A stretch of 12,291 nt of DNA from Bryobacteraceae bacterium (GCA_025350445.1 JANXXV010001019.1:1-12291); one strand, 5' to 3'; numbered from the stretch's first letter, positions 1-7,534 are shown. Notes: generated from the letters alone by a model not told the origin. Program-made: numbers and translations.

Positions 1-1495
1 CATCCTTGCAATTCAGCAGGGCGTCCCACAACAGCTGCTTCGGAATGGGGCTGTCGCCTGCCTCGCCGGGCCTGGCCAGGCGGCCGGGTTGACCGTTCGC
101 GGCACCGGGGCGGTTCATCTCGCCAAATGAAACCGCATAAGGGTTCACCAGGCGATGCCTCAGATCTTCCAATTGCTTCGGTCCCTCCTTGGCGCTGAAC
201 GGGATTGCGGCGTAGGCGTTTTTCTGATGCAGTACGGCTCCGGCCGGAACGTCTTTACCCGGCAGCGGATAGCGGCTCCAGACGTGGCCGTGCCAGCGAT
301 AAAACATCATCGGCGCGGCATTATGCTTCAGCGTGGGCAGGCCTTCGGCACGGTGTTCGAGAAACAACGCGACGAAGGAATCCTTACTCTCCTCATTGCA
401 AAACCCGATTGCCCAGACATCGTCTTTCAACTTCGGATCGACAGGCCCGGTGCGCAGCTTACCATCCGGCCCCATCCAAAGAATGTTAGTGAAAGACTGT
501 CCGGAGAACACCCACTCATCGTCTCGCAGGGCTTCAATTTCGACGTCCTTTACGGCCGTCATGGAACCGATTTTGTGAAACCACGGCAGGCCGGCGTAGA
601 AGCGGTATTCGACATCCACATGGATCCGCGCCGGAGAAAAGACGGGATGGACGGGCGAATACGGAAAGCCCCAACGGCGGATGGATGTGCAGAGCGGGCC
701 GCGAACCACTTCATAATCGGGGCAAGACTCCCACAAGGTGATGCGCATCTTTTGCATTTTGCCTGAGGTCACGTAGTCGTGCGCCCAATCGATGCCCGGG
801 GGTTCGCCGTGGCCTTCGCCGCCCGCGAAAAGCTCCAGTCCGTGTTCCCGCTTGATGGTGAGCCGTTCCAACTGGCCCATCTGGCGCGAGAGTGACGCAC
901 GGAAGAAGTCGTTTTCAATATCGAGCGCAAAACCATCGCCGCGCGTTTCCAGATCGGTGGGATATTGGGGAAGTTCGGCGTCGGGATTCCCGTAAAGGAT
1001 GAGGTAGGTCTGGCGCAGGTGGGCGGCCCCGGAGGCGAGGATCAGCACTTGGCAAGAGCGCTGCTGCCCGCGGAGCACTTCGCCGTACACCTGGCACGGA
1101 ACTTCACACAGGTGCCCGCCGGCAAGACGCGCCACGCGGACCTCCCGTCCAAGCGAATCGCTGTGTTCCGCGGGAACGCTGAGGGTCAGTTCCACCGGTT
1201 CGGGCGGTCGCGGCTGTCCCACCGTTTCATCCAGCACCATTACCTGAAAGTGTTTCCACCCTTGTGCCCACGCGCGCCAGGGGGCAGGCAGTGAGCTTAC
1301 TGTTTCCTGCCGGCTGGACCCGGCAGCCGGGTTTCGGAAGATCTGCTCGTCCGATTGCGCCTGAATGGCGGTGTTGCGCAAGGAATGAGCCAGGGCCCGT
1401 GCCAGCCGGAAGTCTTTGCGCTTCCAGGCAGCGTCCAGCATCTTCATCTTTTCTTCAAAGCTGTCGGTTCGATCCCAATAGCTGGATTCGATCAT
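1..1495 (-). CDS. Large beta-rich protein with galactose-mutarotase-like segment, partial (C-terminus beyond left edge)
   Basis: An uninterrupted minus-strand frame runs from ATG 1495-1493 to the window edge, about 498 codons, with no stop. An in-frame TAG lies upstream and 1495 is the first ATG after it. A weak purine stretch (GGAAAA) precedes it. The protein begins with a charged helical segment (MIESSYWDRTDSFEEKMKML) and has no signal peptide or membrane helix, so it is probably cytoplasmic unless export is unconventional. Residues ~85-180 are strand-rich and end in YLILYGNPDAELPQYPTDL. Residues ~186-215 (GFALDIENDFFRASLSRQMG and on) have the look of the start of a galactose-mutarotase-like supersandwich domain, as in many polysaccharide-active enzymes. 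The frame stays protein-like throughout, e.g. EYRFYAGLPWFHKIGSM. A carbohydrate-related role is inferred from this fold impression and from the divergent TonB receptor and exported TIM-barrel protein. I cannot name a family or catalytic residues. The gene is certain; the function is weakly supported. Confidence 0.8.
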   Translation of the reverse strand, partial: MIESSYWDRTDSFEEKMKMLDAAWKRKDFRLARALAHSLRNTAIQAQSDEQIFRNPAAGSSRQETVSSLPAPWRAWAQGWKHFQVMVLDETVGQPRPPEPVELTLSVPAEHSDSLGREVRVARLAGGHLCEVPCQVYGEVLRGQQRSCQVLILASGAAHLRQTYLILYGNPDAELPQYPTDLETRGDGFALDIENDFFRASLSRQMGQLERLTIKREHGLELFAGGEGHGEPPGIDWAHDYVTSGKMQKMRITLWESCPDYEVVRGPLCTSIRRWGFPYSPVHPVFSPARIHVDVEYRFYAGLPWFHKIGSMTAVKDVEIEALRDDEWVFSGQSFTNILWMGPDGKLRTGPVDPKLKDDVWAIGFCNEESKDSFVALFLEHRAEGLPTLKHNAAPMMFYRWHGHVWSRYPLPGKDVPAGAVLHQKNAYAAIPFSAKEGPKQLEDLRHRLVNPYAVSFGEMNRPGAANGQPGRLARPGEAGDSPIPKQLLWDALLNCKD

Positions 1496-1516
1496 AAGTT
1501 TTCCGTTGGAATGCGG

Positions 1517-1544
1517 TTGATTAATTGTACAGAGCTAGTATACT
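1517..1544 (+). promoter_or_regulatory. Sigma-70-like promoter of the TonB receptor operon
   Basis: TTGATT (1517-1522) and TATACT (1539-1544) are separated by 16 nt, a good match to -35/-10 elements. Predicted start of transcription is near 1551, just ahead of the Shine-Dalgarno at 1559. The -10 lies in the word AGAGCTAGTATACT (1531-1544), which recurs with one difference at 10035-10048. This placement means a TTG at 1525, in frame with the receptor, cannot be on the mRNA. Confidence 0.55.
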
Positions 1545-1551
1545 CAGTCAG
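1524..1551 (-). promoter_or_regulatory. Candidate promoter of the leftward gene
   Basis: On the minus strand CTGACT (1551-1546) and TACAAT (1529-1524) are separated by 16 nt. Each matches the sigma-70 consensus at four to five of six positions. Initiation would fall near 1517, giving a leader of about 20 nt before the ATG at 1495. The element overlaps the rightward promoter, so the two genes may compete for polymerase. The palindrome AGTATACT at 1537-1544 offers an alternative minus-strand -10 box. Inferred from sequence only. Confidence 0.35.
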
Positions 1552-1558
1552 CTTACCC

Positions 1559-1563
1559 GGAGG
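1559..1563 (+). promoter_or_regulatory. Ribosome binding site that decides the TonB receptor start
   Basis: GGAGG sits 6 nt before the TTG at 1570-1572. It is the only strong Shine-Dalgarno in the upstream region, and it fixes the start 15 codons downstream of the longest possible frame. Confidence 0.7.
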
Positions 1564-1569
1564 TCTGTT

Positions 1570-4500
1570 TTGTCTACTCGAATTTTCACATTCACAAACC
1601 GGCATTCACTGGTTCTGATTTTCTCATTTTTCTGCGCGTTCACACTCCGTGCGCAAACGACAGCGACCGAAATCCTAGGCCTGGTAAAAGACTCCTCCGG
1701 CGCAGTCTTACCAGGGGCGGCAATCACCATCACGCGTGTGGCTACCGGCCTGAGCCTGACAAAGTCCACCGATCAAACGGGCGAGTTTGCTTTCCCGCTG
1801 CTTGAAATTGGCCAGTACACCGTGCGCGCGGAGATGCAGGGATTCCGTTCCCAAACGGTGACTGGACTCAAGCTGGAAACGCAGCAGAAAGCCCGCGTCG
1901 ATTTCACCATGGAGGTGGGTAACGTCACTGAATCTGTTGAGGTGGTTGCTTCCGGTGCGGTGCTTGAAACCGAAAGTGCGACCGTCGGCCAGGTGATCGA
2001 AAACAAGCGCATCTCCGATCTGCCGTTGAATGGCCGCAACCTCATTCACCTTGCCGCCATGGTTCCCGGTGTGCAATACGGCAGCCGCAGCGGCGGTGCG
2101 GATGGCCAGGGCGGCTTCCCGATTCCCGGCGGCGGAATGTCAATCATTTCCAACGGCCAGCGGGAAGTGCACCAAAGCATTACGCTGGATGGCGTAGAAT
2201 CCATCACGCCGCTTTACAACATTTCCAGCTTCACCCCTTCGATTGATGCCGTGGAGGAGTTCAAGGTACAGACCGGAACCTACTCGGCGGAGTTTGGGCA
2301 AAGCTCTGGCGGGCGCGTGGAAATATCGCTCAAGACGGGGACAAACGCATTTCACGGAACCGGTTGGGAGTTCATCCGCAACGACTTCCTGGACGCTGAA
2401 AATTATTTCCTGAACTTCGAACGGCCGGCCAGCGCGGGACGCCTCAAGAAGGACCGGCTCCGCCGCAATCAGTTCGGCGGATTTGTCAGCGGACCCATCA
2501 TCAAGAACCGCACTTTCTGGTCGTTCAATTATGAGGAGCGGCGGCAGACCCAGGAAAGCATCTCCACCGCCTGGTTCCCCAGCCAGGACTTTCGCGGCGG
2601 CGATTTCACGCGCCTGCTGAATCCACCCATCAATCCCGCTACCGGCAAATCCGTGCGCGCGCCCATCATCATCTACGATCCGCTCACCGGGGTGCCTTTT
2701 AGTGGGAATGTCATTCCGGCCTCGCGGCTGCACAAAGGCGCGTTGAACGTAATCAACAAGTACCTTCCGCTGCCGGACTTCCAGCAACTGGACCCGCTGG
2801 ATTTCACCGCCAGCCGCGCCATCCCCAGCATCATTGGCGCCCGGCAATATTTCGGTCGCGTGGATCACTACCTTACGAGCAAGGATAAAGTATTCGGACG
2901 ATTCGCCCTGGATAAATCCAAGTGGCAGGCCAATCAGATCAATCCGAATTTTCCGGAAGACCGGTACTCGGACGCCTACAACGTCGCCACGCAATGGATC
3001 CACACGTTCAGCGCAAATGTGCTGCACGAATTTCGCTTCGGCATAAACAACTGGGGCGACAACTACCTGAACCCCCGTTCCAATTCAAACTTCGACGTGG
3101 ACACGCTGGGAATCGGCCAGTTCCGCGTGGCCGGTGACGGGAACCGCAAGTTCACGCCCGCGGAAACAGGCATCCCGGGAATCGGCTTTACCATCGGCGA
3201 TTCCAACGGCCGTACCGACGATACGTACAGCTACCAGTTGGCCGACAATCTTTCGGTGATCCGCGGCAAGCACTCACTGAAGACCGGTCTGCTTATCGTT
3301 CATGCAGCAATGGACCGGCGCGCCGCCAATTTGACTCGTGGAGCGTTGAGTTTTTCCCCTAATGAGAGCGGGCTCGATTTCGCTTCGCTCCTGCTGGGCT
3401 ATCCAACGCGCGCGCAGACGGCGGAAGGTTACCCGTCGGTCAACATGCGCTCCCGGCGAATAGGCGCTTATGTCACCGACGAATGGAGGGTCACCTCCAA
3501 TTTGACGGTCTCCGCCGGACTCCGCTTCGACTACATGGGCAACCCGTACGATCTGCTGGGGCACGTGCGCACGGTCAGCCTGGAACGCACGTACAACGCG
3601 CCGACGGGGCAGATCCCGACGCTGTTTCCAGCTGTTGAATCGGCTGACGCCAAGCAGAAGTTCTGGAAGCAGGTGGCGCCCTTCTGGCAGCCGCGCCTGG
3701 GCATAGCCTACCGTCCCGGCCCGAAGTGGGTAATCCGCACTGGAGCAGGACAGTACACCAGTCCGCAGCACTTTGTTCAGATCAGCACCGCCAATCTGAT
3801 GCCGCCGCTATCCGGTTTTCAGCAGTACGATTCTGTCACCGATCCGGTGGCGGGCTCACCAGCGCGGCGCTTCCGCGCAGGTCAGCCCATCCTGACTTTG
3901 GATGATCCATTTAGTGGAAACGTTGCCAACCCTCCCATTAGCGTGTGGCGTCTGGAACCGGACCGCCAGGAGCGCGACGTCTGGCAATGGAGCTTCGACA
4001 TTCAGCGCGAACTTCCGGGTTCCATGTCGCTGACCGTTGGTTACGTAGGCAGCAAAACCAGCCATTCCGCCAACTCGTATGAGAACTACAACGGCGCCTT
4101 GCCCTCGCCCGATACCAACTTCCAGGCGCGGCGGCCGGTGCAACAATTCTACGATCCTTCGCAGCCCCAGAAAGGCATTCAAACGCTGGGCCGGATTTTC
4201 GCGTTCGATTCTTATTCCAACCAGCACTATCACGGTCTGCAGACCAAACTCGAACGCCGCTACTCGCGAGGATTCACTTTTGGCGTTGCCTATACGTACA
4301 GCAAGGCAAACGGCGACGGAGAGGACGGCGGCAACGAAGGAGCCATGCGCCAAGTGGCCGCCGATCGTGCGGGGTCACGGGCGCGGACCGCGTTCGACCT
4401 CACCCATAATGCCGTCATCCACTACGTTTTCGAAATTCCATTCGGCCAACACTTAACCGGCGTGGCAGGTGTGTTGCTGAAAGGCTGGCAGACCAATGGG

Positions 4501-4974
4501 ATTCTGTCCATCCGCTCCGGCTTTCCCTGGACCCCGACCGTCGGCCTGAACGACCTTAACACCGGCGGTGATGGAACGCCCGTCAGGCCCGACCGCCTTC
4601 AGGACGGCCGCCTGGACAACGCCAGCCGCGCCCTCTGGTACAACCCGCTCGCCTTCCAGCGCGTCAACTGCAATATCGCCAGCCGCCCTGACCTTTGCCA
4701 CTATGGCAATTCCGGCCGTAACATAATGGATTCGCCGGGACAGCGCAACATCGATTTCTCTTTCTTCAAGAACTTCGCCGTCACTGAGCGCGTCAAGGTG
4801 CAGTTCCGCGCCGAGGCCTTCAACGCTTTTAATACGCCGTTCTTCGGCCAGCCCAATAATCTGGGTTTCGTCTCGCTCAACTCCATCAATCCCGATGCGC
4901 CGCGCGTCGGCGAAATCCGCACGTTGCGCGGCGTGATGCGCGTAATGCAATTGGGGCTTAAGATCAGCTTCTAA
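1570..4974 (+). CDS. Oar-like TonB-dependent outer-membrane receptor with carboxypeptidase-regulatory-like N-terminal domain
   Basis: The product is about 1134 residues, starting at TTG 1570. Residues 1-28 form a signal peptide: basic start, hydrophobic LVLIFSFFCAF, cleavage probably after LRA before QTT. Residues ~33-115 are a CarboxypepD_reg-like beta-sandwich (EILGLVKDSSGAVLPGAAIT, then EFAFPLLEIGQYTVRAEMQGF). The plug domain follows, with the characteristic ISDLPLNGRNLIHLAAMVPG and later SIDAVEEFKVQTGTYSAEFG and SGGRVEISLKTGTNAFHG. The remaining ~850 residues are beta-barrel strands with GLRFDYMGN- and YTYSKA-type motifs, ending in LGLKISF with the terminal phenylalanine typical of outer-membrane barrels. 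Receptors of this type in Acidobacteriota are presumed to import oligosaccharides or other large substrates using TonB energy; the substrate is not readable here. It is followed after 12 nt by an exported enzyme-like gene, probably co-transcribed. A longer frame begins at TTG 1525 but overlaps the promoter. Confidence 0.93.
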   Translation: MSTRIFTFTNRHSLVLIFSFFCAFTLRAQTTATEILGLVKDSSGAVLPGAAITITRVATGLSLTKSTDQTGEFAFPLLEIGQYTVRAEMQGFRSQTVTGLKLETQQKARVDFTMEVGNVTESVEVVASGAVLETESATVGQVIENKRISDLPLNGRNLIHLAAMVPGVQYGSRSGGADGQGGFPIPGGGMSIISNGQREVHQSITLDGVESITPLYNISSFTPSIDAVEEFKVQTGTYSAEFGQSSGGRVEISLKTGTNAFHGTGWEFIRNDFLDAENYFLNFERPASAGRLKKDRLRRNQFGGFVSGPIIKNRTFWSFNYEERRQTQESISTAWFPSQDFRGGDFTRLLNPPINPATGKSVRAPIIIYDPLTGVPFSGNVIPASRLHKGALNVINKYLPLPDFQQLDPLDFTASRAIPSIIGARQYFGRVDHYLTSKDKVFGRFALDKSKWQANQINPNFPEDRYSDAYNVATQWIHTFSANVLHEFRFGINNWGDNYLNPRSNSNFDVDTLGIGQFRVAGDGNRKFTPAETGIPGIGFTIGDSNGRTDDTYSYQLADNLSVIRGKHSLKTGLLIVHAAMDRRAANLTRGALSFSPNESGLDFASLLLGYPTRAQTAEGYPSVNMRSRRIGAYVTDEWRVTSNLTVSAGLRFDYMGNPYDLLGHVRTVSLERTYNAPTGQIPTLFPAVESADAKQKFWKQVAPFWQPRLGIAYRPGPKWVIRTGAGQYTSPQHFVQISTANLMPPLSGFQQYDSVTDPVAGSPARRFRAGQPILTLDDPFSGNVANPPISVWRLEPDRQERDVWQWSFDIQRELPGSMSLTVGYVGSKTSHSANSYENYNGALPSPDTNFQARRPVQQFYDPSQPQKGIQTLGRIFAFDSYSNQHYHGLQTKLERRYSRGFTFGVAYTYSKANGDGEDGGNEGAMRQVAADRAGSRARTAFDLTHNAVIHYVFEIPFGQHLTGVAGVLLKGWQTNGILSIRSGFPWTPTVGLNDLNTGGDGTPVRPDRLQDGRLDNASRALWYNPLAFQRVNCNIASRPDLCHYGNSGRNIMDSPGQRNIDFSFFKNFAVTERVKVQFRAEAFNAFNTPFFGQPNNLGFVSLNSINPDAPRVGEIRTLRGVMRVMQLGLKISF

Positions 4975-4986
4975 CGGCAACCATCC

Positions 4987-6483
4987 ATGAGCGATTCACG
5001 ACACCCCTCATTCTCGATGGACAGGCGTACCCTGGCCAAGACGCTGTTGCTGGCCGCGGGCGGAGCGGCGCAGATCAAAGCGCAACCGCTTCCCGCCTCC
5101 CGCCTGGTGCCGTGGATGTACATGATCTGGCCGCTGGAACAATGGCTCACCGATTACCCGCGCACGCTGGATGCCTGGGAGGAAGGCGGGGTACGCGGCA
5201 TCGTGATCGGTCCGTTGCGGTTCTGGGATGGCCAGCCCAGCTTTGACTTTACTTACGCACGGGCCGGCGCCAAAATCCAGACCTTCGCGCCGGATGCAGC
5301 CATTTATCGCAAGCATGGCGTAGATCCGCCTGAAAACGTCCGGCTGGACCCCGTGAAAGAGAAACAGCTTCACGGCCTGCTCGACAGCATTGCGAAACGC
5401 GGCTGGGAAATCATGCTGTTCGGACCGGGCCATTACGGACGCGTGAAGTCGGCTGCGCAAGATCCGTTCGGCGCCAACGCGCTCGCGGCCGGTGTAGAGG
5501 ATACCTGCCGCGCGTTTCCACAGGCACAGGGCGTCATAATCGATGGCGCGGGCGAGCATCATTATGAACTCGCATTTCACCATGGCGGCAACCTGTTTGA
5601 GATCCGGGATCATCATCGCGCGATCTACAACCACCTGGGCTTCGACGTCGCGCGCATGGAGCGCGGCATGAATCATCTGAACGCGCGTTTCCACTCGCTC
5701 AGCCCGTCGCTGGTTCGTTTCCATCAGAGCGGCGGTATGCTCGGCGGTTTGTCACTCTTCGATATGAACGAAGATGCGTTGTACTGGCTGCGCATGCGTC
5801 AGGAATCGACTTTGCGCAATATGGCCGCCATTCGGAAAGAGATGGACGCGTTGCCGCGAAAGACCAAGCTCGGCACCATTCCAAGGTCCGCGGCGTTTTC
5901 AGTTCTCACTACGCAGGACTACCAGAAAACTCACGGCTTCTTCGACTACATTTTTCCGAAGCACTATTACTGGAATCGTGGCTTCGACGGTATGTACGGC
6001 ACCGTTGCGCGTTGGGTGGAGACGCTGCATGAATGGAATCCTACGCTGACGGAAGAGGACTGCTTCGCCGTGGTGAAGGTATTGTTCGGGTTGCAGTTCC
6101 CCGGCGTTCACAAGCTGGCGGATCTGGAGAACGGCTTCCCCGACGAGTTTTTCGATCAGATTGTATTCGCTGAAACCAAGCGGGCGCTGGACGCCACCGG
6201 GGATCCGGATAAGGTGATCGCATGGGTTTCCACCGGACGCAATCCGCATGCGGGCGATCCCATGCCGGCTCACGATCTGGATCGACTGCTGGTTGCGTCC
6301 CATCGCGCCGGGCTCAAACGCTTCATCTTCCACCCCGATTTGAACCTTGGCGCGGCGGAATGGAAAGTGATTTCGCGTCTGGGCGGAAAAGAATGGAAAG
6401 AAGATCCAGACGGATACTGGCCGCCGGACACTCCCAGGCCGAACACCTGGAACGGGGGGAGGAAGCCGCCGGGTGGGAAATAG
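4987..6483 (+). CDS. Tat-exported protein, probable TIM-barrel carbohydrate-active enzyme of unnamed family
   Basis: The product has 498 residues. A twin-arginine signal is visible: DRRTLAK at residues 12-18, then hydrophobic TLLLAAGGAA, with cleavage probably after IKA at residue 32. The mature part opens with VPWMYMIWPLEQWL and alternates short hydrophobic strands with helices (GVRGIVIGPLRFWDG, GWEIMLFGPGHYG, AQGVIIDGAGEHHYEL, KLGTIPRSAAF, FFDYIFPKHYYWNRGFDGMY, GLKRFIFHPDLNLG), the pattern of a (beta/alpha)8 barrel. IDGAGEHHYE at about residues 185-194 sits at a strand end and is the best candidate active-site segment (Asp186, Glu190, His191-192). The ATG at 4987 lies 12 nt after the receptor stop without a clear Shine-Dalgarno, suggesting coupled translation; an internal ATG at 5017 would still keep the Tat motif. 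I infer a periplasmic hydrolase or lyase acting on what the receptor imports. No named family was recognised. Confidence 0.85.
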   Translation: MSDSRHPSFSMDRRTLAKTLLLAAGGAAQIKAQPLPASRLVPWMYMIWPLEQWLTDYPRTLDAWEEGGVRGIVIGPLRFWDGQPSFDFTYARAGAKIQTFAPDAAIYRKHGVDPPENVRLDPVKEKQLHGLLDSIAKRGWEIMLFGPGHYGRVKSAAQDPFGANALAAGVEDTCRAFPQAQGVIIDGAGEHHYELAFHHGGNLFEIRDHHRAIYNHLGFDVARMERGMNHLNARFHSLSPSLVRFHQSGGMLGGLSLFDMNEDALYWLRMRQESTLRNMAAIRKEMDALPRKTKLGTIPRSAAFSVLTTQDYQKTHGFFDYIFPKHYYWNRGFDGMYGTVARWVETLHEWNPTLTEEDCFAVVKVLFGLQFPGVHKLADLENGFPDEFFDQIVFAETKRALDATGDPDKVIAWVSTGRNPHAGDPMPAHDLDRLLVASHRAGLKRFIFHPDLNLGAAEWKVISRLGGKEWKEDPDGYWPPDTPRPNTWNGGRKPPGGK

Positions 6484-6522
6484 GAGCCACGCAGACCGCC
6501 GGGGCGGTCAAAAAAAGGGGGA

Positions 6523-6693
6523 GTCCAAGCGAGCTTCCAAACGGAAGTCCGGCAAGCGTTCGAACGCCTGACCGGACCTTCTTCCGTCCGAGAGATCGAT
6601 TTCGAAGGCTGGGAAACCGCCGCCTTGCTTTTGGCTATGCGAGCCTTGGGTTTGCATCTGAACACGGACTGGTCAGGCTACCCCGGCACTTAG
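6523..6693 (+). pseudogene. N-terminal fragment resembling an ISKra4-family transposase
   Basis: Reading on from the TAG of the preceding gene in the same frame gives about 56 codons, from VQASFQTEVRQAFERLTGPS through VREIDFEGWETAALLLAMRA to LHLNTDWSGYPGT, then a stop at 6691. From memory, ISKra4-type transposases start with a segment of the form QASFxAEVRQAFExLTGPSxxxEIDFExxETA, followed by RAxxxRLNADxSDxxGPxxPCxCG. The match stops just before the expected cysteine-rich motif, and the rest of the transposase is absent. No ATG precedes the fragment. I read it as the 5' scar of a lost insertion sequence. Family assignment is from recall and not confirmed by a search. Confidence 0.5.
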
Positions 6694-6863
6694 CGGGATT
6701 GCTCAAACGGCGCTAAAGCATGTTATTTGAGGTCATTGCTCACGCAGACGGGATCTTCCGCTGGGGATACATGACGGCCGGCTTCTTGCGCATGGTGGCA
6801 GGAGTGGAAGCGAAGTTACGTTTTGCAGAGCGCAGCCTTTGCCCGATCAACTGGGCTCCGATA

Positions 6864-6888
6864 GTGTACCCCACGAACAGTGGGACAC
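6864..6888. repeat. Imperfect hairpin / inverted repeat
   Basis: CCCAC (6870-6874) pairs with GTGGG (6880-6884) across the loop GAACA. The pairing extends outward with GTGT (6864-6867) and ACAC (6885-6888) after a two-base bulge (AC). No T-run follows on either strand, so it is not a typical intrinsic terminator. It could be an insertion-sequence end or an RNA structure between converging transcripts. Confidence 0.4.
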
Positions 6889-7087
6889 CGCCCCAATTTA
6901 GCAAGCATAATTGCTGCCGGCATTGTATCCGGGAATCGATAGGATGATCAGGCCCATTCGCGCCTCGGAGTTAACTTCCGGACCGTTCTGGGAGACAGGC
7001 GATGGCACAGCCAAGACACGAGAGTTCGCATTCCGCAGTATCTGGAGCGCCCAGGGCCGTGAATAGGCAGGGCACCGGGGTGCTTCA

Positions 7088-7228
7088 TCAAGAAGAAATA
7101 AAATCAGAGCCGCTCGTTCCTAGCTTTTTCTTACTGCCCCGGTTGTACTCCCTGTTCATCTCCCGAACGGTATAGCCGACCCCGCATGCCAGCAAGAGAA
7201 AGACTAAAAGCCCTACCGCGAAAATCAT
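7088..7228 (-). CDS. 46-residue single-pass membrane protein
   Basis: A minus-strand frame from ATG 7228-7226 to TGA at 7090-7088 encodes 46 residues. Residues 2-19 (IFAVGLLVFLLLACGVGY) form one hydrophobic helix, followed by a basic, polar tail (TVREMNREYNRGSKKKLG). By the positive-inside rule the tail should be cytoplasmic. It begins 12 nt after the stop of the 60-residue membrane protein on the same strand, so the two are probably co-transcribed. A GTG directly after that stop (7240) is in frame and would add four residues (MSDS); neither start has a clear Shine-Dalgarno. No family recognised. It is short enough to be missed by length filters. Confidence 0.55.
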   Translation of the reverse strand: MIFAVGLLVFLLLACGVGYTVREMNREYNRGSKKKLGTSGSDFISS

Positions 7229-7240
7229 TGAATCCGACAC

Positions 7241-7423
7241 TTAACGTTGCCGGGCAGCCACGCGGAAATATATCCCGGTGCTGATTATCGAGGGGACCCA
7301 CAGCCCCACAAAAACCCCGGCCTCTTTATTGGCAGTCATGCCATACCCGAACCAGAGCGAGATCGAAAAAAGGAAGGACAGGAAGGCGGCCGTCAAAATC
7401 AAGATATCGCCTTTACCAAGCAT
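7241..7423 (-). CDS. Small two-helix membrane protein
   Basis: The 60-residue product has two hydrophobic segments: residues ~6-27 (DILILTAAFLSFLFSISLWF) and ~35-55 (AGVFVGLWVPSIISTGIYF), joined by a short polar loop (GMTANKE). GVFVGLWVPSII resembles a motif I associate with small conserved membrane proteins of Acidobacteriota, which supports a real gene; this is a memory-based impression. The ATG at 7423 has GGGG about 6 nt upstream as a weak ribosome site. It lies 111 nt downstream of the renalase-like gene and 12 nt upstream of a second small membrane gene, all on the same strand. Function unknown. Confidence 0.7.
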   Translation of the reverse strand: MLGKGDILILTAAFLSFLFSISLWFGYGMTANKEAGVFVGLWVPSIISTGIYFRVAARQR

Positions 7424-7534
7424 GAAAAGCCCCGCTGTAAGTGTTCATGCTGGTTGGATGACCTATCTGGTTTAACGGCTTAAAACCTTTGCCGAAGGCG
7501 TGCCTGGCCGCAGTGGTGCTCACGCCCCTGAAAT

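Larger units (their letters stand above)
6484..7087. other. Gene-poor scar between convergent transcription units
   Basis: This 604-nt stretch lies between the end of the plus-strand receptor operon and the end of the minus-strand small-protein genes. It holds a transposase-like fragment (6523-6693), a short GC-rich inverted repeat (GACCGCC 6494-6500 / GGCGGTC 6503-6509) followed by seven A residues, an imperfect hairpin (6864-6888) and a possible frameshifted remnant on the minus strand (6740-7085). A 75-codon plus-strand frame at 6720-6947 has no protein-like features and is not called. No convincing intact gene was seen. Confidence 0.6.

Noticed and set aside
155..766. Plus-strand frame of 203 codons near the left edge
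   Set aside because: It lies antisense to the continuous ~498-codon minus-strand gene, which reads much more like a protein and starts at a sensible ATG.
2140..3027. Long minus-strand frame (295 codons) inside the TonB receptor
   Set aside because: It is fully antisense to a well-supported receptor gene and has no domain-like features; high GC content makes such shadow frames common.
6494..6516. GACCGCC-GG-GGCGGTC inverted repeat followed by seven A residues as a terminator
   Set aside because: The run after the hairpin is A on the plus strand and would need to be T; on the minus strand the T-run comes before the hairpin. The order is wrong for an intrinsic terminator in either direction.
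6720..6947. 75-codon plus-strand frame in the scar region
   Set aside because: No ribosome site, no recognisable motif, and it spans the hairpin; composition is not protein-like.
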